From JASLQO01 sp002327525 (lineage in GTDB: Bacteria; Pseudomonadota; Gammaproteobacteria; Pseudomonadales; Azotimanducaceae), in contig JASLQO010000013.1 in NCBI GenBank assembly GCA_030744435.1, forward strand, positions 434,001 to 498,000: a stretch of DNA of 64,000 nucleotides, given 5' to 3'. The notes beneath the pieces were generated by a model. It searched no databases and was not told where the DNA came from. It saw only the letters and a list, made by a program, of their open reading frames with translations. Numbering within the stretch: the first letter of the stretch is position 1; the number at the start of each line of letters is the position of its first letter. Shown one piece after another: positions 1 to 7,264 of this stretch. A program made the translations under genes and the position numbers.

Positions 1-2
1 CG

Positions 3-332
3 GAACACGGTTCGCTGCGCGAGGACATCGCGCGATCTTTTTGTGAAATCGAACAGGCCCGCCTGCTGACGCTCATGGCGGCGGATAAGATGGACAGAGA
101 AGGTAACAAGGCGGCCCGCGACCTGATCGGTGCCGCGAAAATCGTGGTTCCTGCCATGACGGCCGGTGTCATCGACCGTGCGATTCAAATTCACGGTGCC
201 ATGGGGTTCACGGAAGATACGTTTCTACCGAAAGCCTATGCCGCCGCCCGCTACATAAGGGTGGGAGATGGTCCCGACCAGGTACATATGTCGTCGCTCG
301 CACGACAACTGCTGCGCCAACACGCTGGGTGA
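3..332 (+). CDS. acyl-CoA dehydrogenase, C-terminal part (cut by window start)
   Basis: Only the last 109 residues are present; the frame is open from base 3 to the TGA at 330-332. The region is the C-terminal helical domain of a flavin acyl-CoA dehydrogenase: the segments IQIHGAMGFTED and RYIRVGDGPDQVH are the family's usual C-terminal signature near the FAD and substrate pocket. It is followed without a gap by an APH-fold kinase and a DUF6285 gene. The trio resembles LvaC-LvaA-LvaB of Pseudomonas levulinate catabolism, where a 4-hydroxyacyl-CoA is phosphorylated and an acyl-CoA dehydrogenase homologue handles the phosphorylated intermediate. The family call is firm; the Lva-like role is inference from neighbours. 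Confidence 0.9.
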   Translation, partial: EHGSLREDIARSFCEIEQARLLTLMAADKMDREGNKAARDLIGAAKIVVPAMTAGVIDRAIQIHGAMGFTEDTFLPKAYAAARYIRVGDGPDQVHMSSLARQLLRQHAG

Positions 333-1372
333 CGATGGCGGTGGACACCGGGATGGATGACGGCGCGGTTCCGCTCGAACCGGTACTGTGCCGTATGGCC
401 GAGAGAGTTTACGGTCGAGACACGCAGATAGAGAACCTGCGAAGGCTCTCTGGTGGTGCCAGCCGGGAGACCTGGTCGTTCGATGTGCTGCTGCCAGAAG
501 GCGAACGGGTGCCTCTGATACTCAAACGCGATCCGGCTTATCGGAATGCGGACGGAACCATCACGGGTGAACAGGCCCCGCTGGGTGTGTCGCGCATCAC
601 CGAGGGAAGACTCATAGAACTGGCGGGTGGCGCCGGTGTGCCCGTACCCGATGTGGTGGCCTATCTGGAGGCGGATGAGTGTACGACCGAAGGGTTCGTC
701 ACCAGACGTCTTGAGGGTGAAGCACTCGGTTTGCGTATCGCCCGCGACGAGGGACTGGCCGAAGCGCGGGAGAACCTCGCCTTCCAGTGCGGGCATGCGG
801 CTGCCAGGCTGCATGGCATCGCGGTGGATTCGCTTCCGCCGCTCGAATCGATGAACGTCCGCGAGGAACTGGCTTACAACCGCGAGTTGATGGATGCCAG
901 TCAACACCCGTACCCGGGTTTCGAATATGGATTCAGCTGGCTGGAAGAACGCGTCGAGTTGGCGGGAGAGCGCCACACGCTGGTGCACGGAGACTTTCGT
1001 AACGGCAATCTGCTGGTGAGTCCGGGTGGGTTGCGCGCCGTGCTCGACTGGGAGCTGGGGCACCTGGGCAATCCGGTGATGGACCTCGGCTGGTTGTGCA
1101 TACCCTCGTGGCGCTACGGTCACGTGGACAAACCGGTTGGCGGGTTCGGCGAGACATCTGAAATGTTGGCGGGATACGAGGCTGGTGGCGGAGAGCGGGT
1201 CAGTGAACAGAGTCTGCACTTCTGGGAAGTTTTCGGAACGTTGCATTGGGGAATATTGTGCATCGAGATGGCGTTTCGCCATCTGAATGGGCCCAATTCC
1301 TCGCTCGAACAGGCCGTGATTGGGCGCCGCACGGCAGAAACCGAATACGATCTGTTGCAGCTGGTCGATTGA
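329..1372 (+). CDS. APH-family phosphotransferase (ACAD10/LvaA-like kinase)
   Basis: 347-residue protein with the aminoglycoside phosphotransferase / choline kinase fold. An N-terminal lobe carries a glycine-rich turn (RLSGGASRETW), and the C-lobe has the catalytic loop LVHGDFRNGNLLV and the metal-binding AVLDWELGHLGNPVMDLGW. The proposed GTG start overlaps the TGA of the preceding acyl-CoA dehydrogenase (GTGA), implying translational coupling; an ATG two codons later is the alternative. Kinases of this type beside acyl-CoA dehydrogenases (bacterial LvaA, human ACAD10/11) phosphorylate 4-hydroxyacyl-CoAs rather than antibiotics, so a lipid or short-chain hydroxyacid substrate is more likely than drug resistance. 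Exact substrate unknown. Confidence 0.88.
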   Translation: MTMAVDTGMDDGAVPLEPVLCRMAERVYGRDTQIENLRRLSGGASRETWSFDVLLPEGERVPLILKRDPAYRNADGTITGEQAPLGVSRITEGRLIELAGGAGVPVPDVVAYLEADECTTEGFVTRRLEGEALGLRIARDEGLAEARENLAFQCGHAAARLHGIAVDSLPPLESMNVREELAYNRELMDASQHPYPGFEYGFSWLEERVELAGERHTLVHGDFRNGNLLVSPGGLRAVLDWELGHLGNPVMDLGWLCIPSWRYGHVDKPVGGFGETSEMLAGYEAGGGERVSEQSLHFWEVFGTLHWGILCIEMAFRHLNGPNSSLEQAVIGRRTAETEYDLLQLVD

Positions 1373-1417
1373 GTGAGGCGAACGTGGTGAATAAAGTGGT
1401 ATGCAGGGAGGTGCTTC

Positions 1418-1780
1418 ATGCCCATTGATCGACCGGAAGCGGTTGAGCTGGTTGCCGCGGTCGCAGAGCACCTGAAGGAACACGTCGCGCCGCTGCTGGA
1501 GGGACAGCCTGCTTTTCACGTGCGTGTTGCGATCAATGCGCTCGCGATCGTTGAGCGTACGATGACAGAAGGTGAGGCGATGGATCAGCGAGAGCTCGAG
1601 AGTCTGCAGGGTCTGCTCGCACAGGAGGGTGACCTCATTGATCTGAACCGCCGCCTCTCAGAGCAAATCCGGTCAAAGGAGATGGAGGATCAACGGGACG
1701 CGGTTCTGGCACATCTACGTCGTACGGTGGTGGACAAACTGCGGCTGGCCAACCCTCGTTACATGAATCCTCGTCATTGA
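1418..1780 (+). CDS. DUF6285 small protein, LvaB-like kinase partner
   Basis: 120-residue, mostly helical, charged soluble protein starting at an ATG preceded by GGGAGGTG. No signal peptide or membrane segment. I recognise it as DUF6285, a family found directly beside APH-type kinases and acyl-CoA dehydrogenases. In the levulinate pathway of Pseudomonas putida a small protein in this position (LvaB) is needed for activity of the LvaA kinase. The same partner role is inferred here from order and strand. It lies 45 bp downstream of the kinase and probably ends the operon. Confidence 0.72.
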   Translation: MPIDRPEAVELVAAVAEHLKEHVAPLLEGQPAFHVRVAINALAIVERTMTEGEAMDQRELESLQGLLAQEGDLIDLNRRLSEQIRSKEMEDQRDAVLAHLRRTVVDKLRLANPRYMNPRH

Positions 1781-1793
1781 AATCTGCGGGCGG

Positions 1794-2120
1794 TTACCCT
1801 CGATGCACGCCGTGGTAGTTCAGTAGTTGCGCATACGGTCGATTGCTTGCACGCTCACGCCCCAGCTCGTAGGCATTCTGCTGCAGTGTGTCGGAGGCCA
1901 CGGCGGGTTCAAAGGAGGACGAGATCTCCTGTTTGGAGGTCGCCTCAGTGGCATTGGGTCGTGTGGTTGCGGGCGTACCGACGACAATCTGTTCGATGAC
2001 GTGTCCTCCTGGGCCGGGTGCATAGGTGACGCGGTAGTGCAGGCCTTTTACCAGCGTGTGATTCGCCGATAGCCCCCCATAACAGACCCGGTGCGTTTGG
2101 TGCAGACGTGATTCGGCCAC
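1794..2120 (-). CDS. hypothetical small protein (weak)
   Basis: Possible 108-residue protein from a GTG, convergent with the DUF6285 gene. Codon use in the last 85 codons looks coding-like (G/C-rich third positions). No signal peptide, transmembrane segment or known motif is visible, and the start is uncertain because there is no good ribosome binding site. It may be a gene remnant or a non-coding spacer upstream of selD. Confidence is low. Confidence 0.3.
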   Translation of the reverse strand: MAESRLHQTHRVCYGGLSANHTLVKGLHYRVTYAPGPGGHVIEQIVVGTPATTRPNATEATSKQEISSSFEPAVASDTLQQNAYELGRERASNRPYAQLLNYHGVHRG

Positions 2121-2218
2121 TGGACGTGCTCTATACTCCGAGCCTCGCGCCCGTTCGTAGCTGAGATGGTGGCGCGTAAGGTGTACGAGTTTTCGTGCGG
2201 GTTGTATGAGGAATAGTC

Positions 2219-3262
2219 TTGTTTCGCAATAAGAACACGCTAACCGGTTTGTCCAAGACCTGCGGCTGAGCAGCAAAAGTCAGCTCGGTCGAGTTGAACG
2301 CTTTGCTCGCGAAGCTGTCGCCGGTGACAGATCCGAATCTCATCGTCGGGTTCGATACCAACGACGATGCGGGAGTCTATCGCCTGACGGATGAGTTGGC
2401 GGTGATTACTACGGCTGATTTCATCACGCCGCCATTTGATGACCCGCTGCTGTTCGGCCGCATAGGTGCTGCTAACGCGCTGAGCGATGTCTTCGCCATG
2501 GGAGGACGTCCGCTGACGTGCCTCAATCTCGTCTGTTTTCCGGCGGACAAGCTCGGGGGTGAAGTGCTCGCCAATATCATCATGGGTGCACGGCGTGCGA
2601 TCGAGGAGGCTGGAGCCGTGCTGGTTGGGGGGCACACGGTGAGTGATCCGGAACCCAAGTTCGGACTCGCGGTGACCGGTGTCGTGCATCCCGAACAGTG
2701 CTGGACCAATGCCGCAGCCGAAGTGGGCGATGCGCTGGTGCTGACCAAGCCCATCGGCAGCGGTGGGTTGCTGAATGCCAATCTGAAGGGATGGGTGTCA
2801 AAGGCGGATGTGGCCGCGTGTACGGAGGTGCTGACGTCACTCAACCGCGCGAGCGCGGAAACGGCGCGTGGGTTCAACATCCACGCTGCGACCGATGTGA
2901 CCGGGTTTGGCCTCGCGGGTCATGGACTGGAGATGGCGAAGGCGGCAGGGCTTACGCTTGAGTTGGTGTTCGACGAGGTGCCGTTGATGAACGGGGCGCT
3001 CGGCGTGTACGAACGGGGCATGAGCACGGGATCGAATGCGAGCAACAGGGAGTCTGTCGCCAAACACATCGAACTCGCCAGATCGCTGTCAGCGGCCGAG
3101 GAGGAACTGTTGTACGATCCCCAGACCAACGGCGGATTGTTGTTCGCGCTGCCAGAGGCCGAGGCGGTTGATCTGGTGGCTCGGCTGCACGATGCGGGTG
3201 TCGCTTCCGCGACCCGCATCGGAAGTGTACTGCACGAGGGTGCGGCGATTCGTGTCTGCTGA
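2219..3262 (+). CDS. selD: selenide, water dikinase SelD, selenocysteine-containing
   Basis: Makes selenophosphate from selenide and ATP, the selenium donor for Sec-tRNA and selenouridine. A TTG start at 2219 has GAGGA 6 bases upstream. The frame reads LTGLSKTCG, then an in-frame TGA at 2267-2269, then AAK. Numbered from this start, UGA is codon 17 and Lys is 20, exactly the places of the essential Cys17 and Lys20 of E. coli SelD, so UGA is read as selenocysteine. The remainder is full length (347 residues in all): the ATP-binding half has GFDTNDDAGVY and GGHTVSDPEPKFGLAVTG, and the C-terminal half has DVTGFGLAGH and DPQTNGG. A naive call would begin at TTG 2294 and lose the active site. It converges on a radical SAM gene. 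Confidence 0.93.
2280..2297 (+). promoter_or_regulatory. bacterial SECIS-like hairpin in selD
   Basis: Directly downstream of the UGA at 2267-2269 the mRNA can form a 7-bp stem (2280-2286 with 2291-2297, one G-U pair) closed by a GGUC loop at 2287-2290. The loop begins 18 nt after the UGA. Bacterial SECIS elements lie in the coding region 3' of the UGA, with the apical loop about 16-37 nt away and a G among the first loop bases; the E. coli fdhF SECIS also presents GGUC in its loop. This supports Sec insertion by SelB. The pairing was done by eye. Confidence 0.75.
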
Positions 3263-3285
3263 AGGCTAAAAGGCACGGATCCGCT

Positions 3286-4185
3286 TCAGGCGGCGAATTT
3301 CCTGTGATAAGCCCCGTTGAATACGGCGTATGCGCCGCAACGGGTGCAATCTACGTTGTTGCCGTAGCAGCAAAATGTGCGCTCGAGGCGCCCGTTTTCC
3401 CCCACGTACAGGGGTAGCGTGCTCTTGAGCAAGCAGTTTTCTCCCTGCGTGCCGGTGCTTTCCAGACACACATCCGAGAACATCAACTCCAGTGCGCCGA
3501 CATTGGCCTTGATTTGCGGGAACTGTCTCTTTAACTTGAGTAACCTGCGAATGACGGCGTCCCGTTCTTTGAGATCCTTCCACACGAAAACACTGCGATC
3601 GTCGCTTGAAGGGACATAGAAGGTGAAGGCGATACCGTCCACCGGCCAGTCGGCGACGTGGCGCACGTATTCTTCGAGATGAGGTGCATTGTCACGTGTG
3701 ATGGTCATCTGCAGGATGACGGTGGTGCCGTCACCGGGATCGCGTGCAAATATCGCGTCGCGCACCTTGTCGAATACGTCCCTGCCCCTCACCTGGTCGT
3801 TGTACTCCGGCGGCCCGTCGAGGGAAACCGTGACCAAGTGTCCAGGCACGCTGGGAATGCCGTAGGTGCCATTGGTTACGATGGAGCTTTGCTCGAACAG
3901 ATCCATAGCAGTCAGCACCAGATTCCGGCGGATCATGGGCTCGCCACCCATGAACAGCATGGACTTGATGTTGTGCCGGTCGCGGAGCACGCGCAGCTGG
4001 TGCAGGAGGGTCGCATCTCGCAGCTTGTCGCGCGGATCGTGGGGCGTCTCGTCGCGAAAGACAAAGCAGTGGGGGCATGTGAGGTTGCATGCATTGGTGA
4101 CCAACACCAGTGCGGAACGGTAGTCCCCCTGGCCGAAGTCGGGAGGCTCCGCCAGTACCGGAATGCCGTCGCCTTGAGCGCCCAT
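3286..4185 (-). CDS. radical SAM protein with C-terminal Cys cluster
   Basis: 299 residues. Near the N-terminus NACNLTCPHCFVF carries the CxxxCxxC that binds the radical SAM [4Fe-4S] cluster, followed by the SAM-contact motif MGGEP. A TIM-barrel-like body follows, and the C-terminus holds further cysteines (ENCLL, TFCCYGNNVDCTRCGAY), suggesting an auxiliary SPASM/twitch-type cluster. Substrate unknown. It converges on selD with 23 bp between stop codons; whether it works in selenium metabolism or peptide maturation cannot be decided, and no precursor peptide is visible nearby. Start: ATG at 4185, with GGAGG about 7 bases upstream (ggaggatccattc before it on this strand). Confidence 0.85.
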   Translation of the reverse strand: MGAQGDGIPVLAEPPDFGQGDYRSALVLVTNACNLTCPHCFVFRDETPHDPRDKLRDATLLHQLRVLRDRHNIKSMLFMGGEPMIRRNLVLTAMDLFEQSSIVTNGTYGIPSVPGHLVTVSLDGPPEYNDQVRGRDVFDKVRDAIFARDPGDGTTVILQMTITRDNAPHLEEYVRHVADWPVDGIAFTFYVPSSDDRSVFVWKDLKERDAVIRRLLKLKRQFPQIKANVGALELMFSDVCLESTGTQGENCLLKSTLPLYVGENGRLERTFCCYGNNVDCTRCGAYAVFNGAYHRKFAA

Positions 4186-4316
4186 TGAATGGATCCTCCC
4201 GCTTCAGTTGCCACAGAAGCTACGCGGGCGACACCAAAGGGTCTTTAAGGGAATTCGCGTAGAGGCGGAATCTGCCGTACGCAAGATACTCTGCGCCTAG
4301 TGTGACAGGAGCTGGT

Positions 4317-5567
4317 GTGAAACAAGACATTGTCGTCGTTGGGGGCGGTCCGGCGGGGCTGAGTTTTGCCTGTTCGGTGGACGGATTGGGCCTGAACGTG
4401 TGTGTTGTGGAGCAGAGTCCGCTGGACAGTTTGCGCCTACCTGCGGAGGATGGCCGCGAAATTGCGCTCACACACCGGTCCGAGCGTATCATGAAAGAAC
4501 TCGGCGCCTGGCATCGCATCCCACGCGACGCCATGGGTATCATCAAGGCCGCGAAGGTCATTGACGGAGATTCGCCCCTCGCACTCGTGTTTGGCGCGAG
4601 CGAACATTCGGAGGAATGTCTCGGCTATCTGGTGCCCAATCACCTCATACGCCGGTCGTTGTTCGAGGAGGCCCAGACCCGGTCGGGTATCTCCATGCTT
4701 ACCGATGCGTCTGTGGTGGATGTACACACCGACGAGGCGGGCGCCCAAGTGGAACTAAAAGACGGGCGGGTTCTGGCGGCCGATCTGGTCGTGGCCGCGG
4801 ACAGCCGCTTTTCCTCCATGCGGCGCAAGATGGGCATCGCCGCGGACATGCACGATTTCTCCCGGGTAGCTATCGTCTGCCGCATGTCGCACAGCCTGCC
4901 TCATGAACACACTGCGCTGGAATGTTTCCACTACGGCAGGACGCTGGCCGTATTACCGCTGGCGGGCGACCTCTCGTCCATCGTCATCACCGCATCGGCG
5001 GACGAAGCCGACGCTATCGTGAACATGGATGAGGGCGAGTTCAATGCGGACATCGAGCAGCGATTGAGCGGCCGCCTGGGGAGCATGCAGCTTCACGGAA
5101 CCCGCTGGTCGTACCCCCTTGTGGCGGTTCATTCCAGGAAATTCGCAGCCCGCCGCTTCGCGCTGATCGGTGATGCCGCCGTGGGTATGCACCCGGTGAC
5201 GGCCCACGGATTCAACCTCGGGCTGAGCGGTCAGGATCTGCTTGTCCGGGAAATCGGTAAAGCCTTCGAGCGGGGTCAGGATGCCGGGTCGCGTGAAGCT
5301 CTCGCGGGCTTCGAGACCGCGCACCGGCGAGACACCCGCCCCATGTATCATGGTACCAACGAAATCGTGAAGCTCTTCACTGACGACCGCGCGCCTGCGA
5401 AAGTGCTGCGTAAGCTGGTGATGCACGTCGGCGGCAATCTGCCCCCCGTGAAGCAGCTGATCACCCGAAAGCTGACGGAAGCGGAATCCTCAGGCGGCTG
5501 GCTGCCCCCGTTGCCTCCGCTGCCATCGAAGCTGCCGTTTCCACCGACATTGCCCTTCCGGCGTTAG
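4317..5567 (+). CDS. ubiM: FAD-dependent ubiquinone hydroxylase, UbiM-like
   Basis: 416-residue flavoprotein monooxygenase of the UbiH/UbiF/UbiM group. The N-terminal Rossmann motif is VVVGGGPAGLSFA; the second FAD motif is FALIGDAAVGMHPVTAHGFN, whose VGMHPVTAHGFN form is typical of UbiM, the broad-specificity hydroxylase that adds ring oxygens in ubiquinone synthesis. An Arg-rich stretch (ALTHRSERIMKELG) fits the flavin/ring region. The GTG at 4317 is preferred over the GTG at 4302 because AGGAG (4307-4311) sits 5 bases before it. The C-terminal 40 residues are proline-rich and unusual. It is divergent from the radical SAM gene and appears monocistronic. Other UbiH-family activities cannot be excluded. 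Confidence 0.8.
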   Translation: MKQDIVVVGGGPAGLSFACSVDGLGLNVCVVEQSPLDSLRLPAEDGREIALTHRSERIMKELGAWHRIPRDAMGIIKAAKVIDGDSPLALVFGASEHSEECLGYLVPNHLIRRSLFEEAQTRSGISMLTDASVVDVHTDEAGAQVELKDGRVLAADLVVAADSRFSSMRRKMGIAADMHDFSRVAIVCRMSHSLPHEHTALECFHYGRTLAVLPLAGDLSSIVITASADEADAIVNMDEGEFNADIEQRLSGRLGSMQLHGTRWSYPLVAVHSRKFAARRFALIGDAAVGMHPVTAHGFNLGLSGQDLLVREIGKAFERGQDAGSREALAGFETAHRRDTRPMYHGTNEIVKLFTDDRAPAKVLRKLVMHVGGNLPPVKQLITRKLTEAESSGGWLPPLPPLPSKLPFPPTLPFRR

Positions 5568-5596
5568 CTCAGGCAAGGAGTCCCGTCCTAGCGGTA

Positions 5597-6226
5597 TTAC
5601 CGAACGTCACAGTAACCGCGGGCTGCGTGTAAGCTGATCCTCCTTTTCCGGAGGACAACGCTCATCGCCATCGATTTTGCTTTCAGCGACGAGGTGGAAG
5701 ATGCCCGCCTGCTGGTACGATGATTCATGCACGACACGGTGCGGCCGGAAGTATCGACGGGAGGCATAACGGTAACGCAGCGCCCGGTCACCGCCGGTAT
5801 TGAGCAATTGTATAGTGAGGTGGGTACGTCTGGCTGGTTACCCGGTGTGGTGCACTGTGCATCGGGGGCTCCTGTCACCTGACCGTCCGACAAACTGTTG
5901 CCAATGTGTAGATCAAGACCGATCGACCTGTCGTCCCGGGTTGCAACAGCAATTTCCACGGTTTCGCGCGCGGCACCAAGATCGACTGTGACCCAGGCAT
6001 CAGCCTGGACGCCCGATACGTTGAACCAATGCGTATTTAGCACCCGAGAGCCGTCAGCGAGCGTGTCGATGGCCTTCGCCGCGTAGGCGGCACCCTCACC
6101 AGCAGCAACCATGGTAAGCGCTACGTTATCCTGCGCGGACGCAAATGCATGCCACGTTACTGCTGCCAGGAGCAACGCTAGCAGCGGTAGCTTGTGCGCC
6201 TCAATTCTGGATCGGTTACCTCGCAC
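5597..6226 (-). CDS. secreted protein with F5/8-type-C-like (discoidin) region
   Basis: 209 residues from a GTG with AGGAG upstream. The N-terminus is a clear signal peptide (KLPLLALLLAAVTWHAFASA, cleavage near A-QDN). The mature part (YAAKAIDTLADGSRV, then ADAWVTVDLGAARETVEIAV and SIGLDLHIGNS) has the order of a carbohydrate-binding discoidin domain. After GRCVTV the reading becomes Ser/Arg-rich and unlike the usual end of the domain, so a late frameshift or C-terminal truncation is possible. Probably periplasmic or extracellular. Confidence 0.5.
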   Translation of the reverse strand: MRGNRSRIEAHKLPLLALLLAAVTWHAFASAQDNVALTMVAAGEGAAYAAKAIDTLADGSRVLNTHWFNVSGVQADAWVTVDLGAARETVEIAVATRDDRSIGLDLHIGNSLSDGQVTGAPDAQCTTPGNQPDVPTSLYNCSIPAVTGRCVTVMPPVDTSGRTVSCMNHRTSRRASSTSSLKAKSMAMSVVLRKRRISLHAARGYCDVR

Positions 6227-6667
6227 CCCACTCCTGTGTGGTTGACGAGTCGGTATATCGATCTGACCGCTCCCTCCCTCAGGGTGGATCAAAAAGTTAC
6301 CCGGGCCGTGAAAGACGGCTAGTTTCAAGACAGTCTGTTCTGTCGTGTTTCTTTTCCTCGGAAATCATCCGGTCGAGGCGGCGCGTCCTCAGTGCGGTGA
6401 GAATCGTCCGGATGGCTAACTCTGATTCCTGCAGCTTATCCCCAAGCTCTCCAAATCCGCTCGCGCCCATCATAGGGAAACCTCTAAGTTCGATCGGCGA
6501 GGTGGTACGAATTGCGCACGCACTGAGATGCGTAATAAAGGAAGATGAGTGCCGATGTGTCGTTCTGTATGCTGCGGTTGCACGAAAGCTAACGCCTTCG
6601 CGACCTTTTTTAAGCGCGGCAGAAAAGGGTTCCAGCAAACAGGTCAGGTGTCGTATCGATATGCGAG
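6227..6667. other. 441-bp spacer without a confident gene
   Basis: Between the secreted protein and the DUF6151 gene. A minus-strand frame at 6297-6638 is open (113 codons) with a helical, charged C-terminal half but no recognised domain. A plus-strand frame runs across the area and into the DUF6151 gene; it is probably antisense noise. Base composition is lower in G+C than the surroundings, with several AT-rich runs. No convincing promoter, repeat or RNA gene was seen. Confidence 0.4.
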
Positions 6668-7264
6668 TCAGTCGTCGGCACGCTCGTCTTCGCGGGGATC
6701 GGCCATTGGTTTGCCTGTCGCCGCATCGAAGAACGGCGATCGCTTACGGTCACCGTGCAGGCGCGCACTCAGAACTATCTTGTAGAAACGCCGAATGGTG
6801 GCGCGCAGGGAGTGAGTACCCACAGGCAGGTCAGAGGTGTCGCCAACGGCGTGGTCCGGGTAACCGACGTGGCGAACCGGACCCAGCAGCGCATCGAGTG
6901 TGCAGCCGGATACCTCGACATCGATCCAGTTGGTCGACAAACCGATGGACGGTAACTTGCGGTTGGACGGTGTGTTGCCAATAGGGCTCTTGCAGCAGTC
7001 GGCATACCATCGCAGCGGCCCGTTCTCGGTCAGCCGCACACAGGCCAGCCGTTGCGCTCCCTGATCGAGGCGCAGGCGACCCTGAGAGAACTGGACGATG
7101 CCGGATCCGCCGTTGGCATCGAGTATGTCGGCGCCGCGGCCCAAGTAGTGCGCAAATGCCTGGCAGGTACTGCAGTAACAGATCACACGATTGGTCAGAC
7201 CTGGCGAGACATCTTGTGCAGAGCCTCGTACGGTGCCGCAATCGCAACGTAGTGCGAAATCCAC
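6668..7264 (-). CDS. DUF6151 family protein, GFA-like zinc fold
   Basis: 198 residues. Cysteine pairs fit the zinc-binding pattern of the GFA (glutathione-dependent formaldehyde-activating)-like fold: LRCDCGTVRG near the N-terminus, CYCSTCQAF around residue 40, and CCKSPIGNT near 100. GTG start at 7264 shares one base with the TAG of the upstream acyl-CoA ligase (TAGTG), so the two are translationally coupled. Function in this family is not established; coupling to a fatty-acid ligase suggests a lipid-linked role. A longer N-terminal reading exists upstream but overlaps the ligase and lacks domain similarity. Confidence 0.75.
   Translation of the reverse strand: MDFALRCDCGTVRGSAQDVSPGLTNRVICYCSTCQAFAHYLGRGADILDANGGSGIVQFSQGRLRLDQGAQRLACVRLTENGPLRWYADCCKSPIGNTPSNRKLPSIGLSTNWIDVEVSGCTLDALLGPVRHVGYPDHAVGDTSDLPVGTHSLRATIRRFYKIVLSARLHGDRKRSPFFDAATGKPMADPREDERADD

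Noticed and set aside
329..1372. Aminoglycoside resistance gene
   Set aside because: Fold only; context with acyl-CoA dehydrogenase and DUF6285 points to hydroxyacyl-CoA metabolism.
251..1519. 422-codon minus-strand frame opposite the APH-type kinase
   Set aside because: The kinase motifs on the plus strand are convincing and the antisense product has none.
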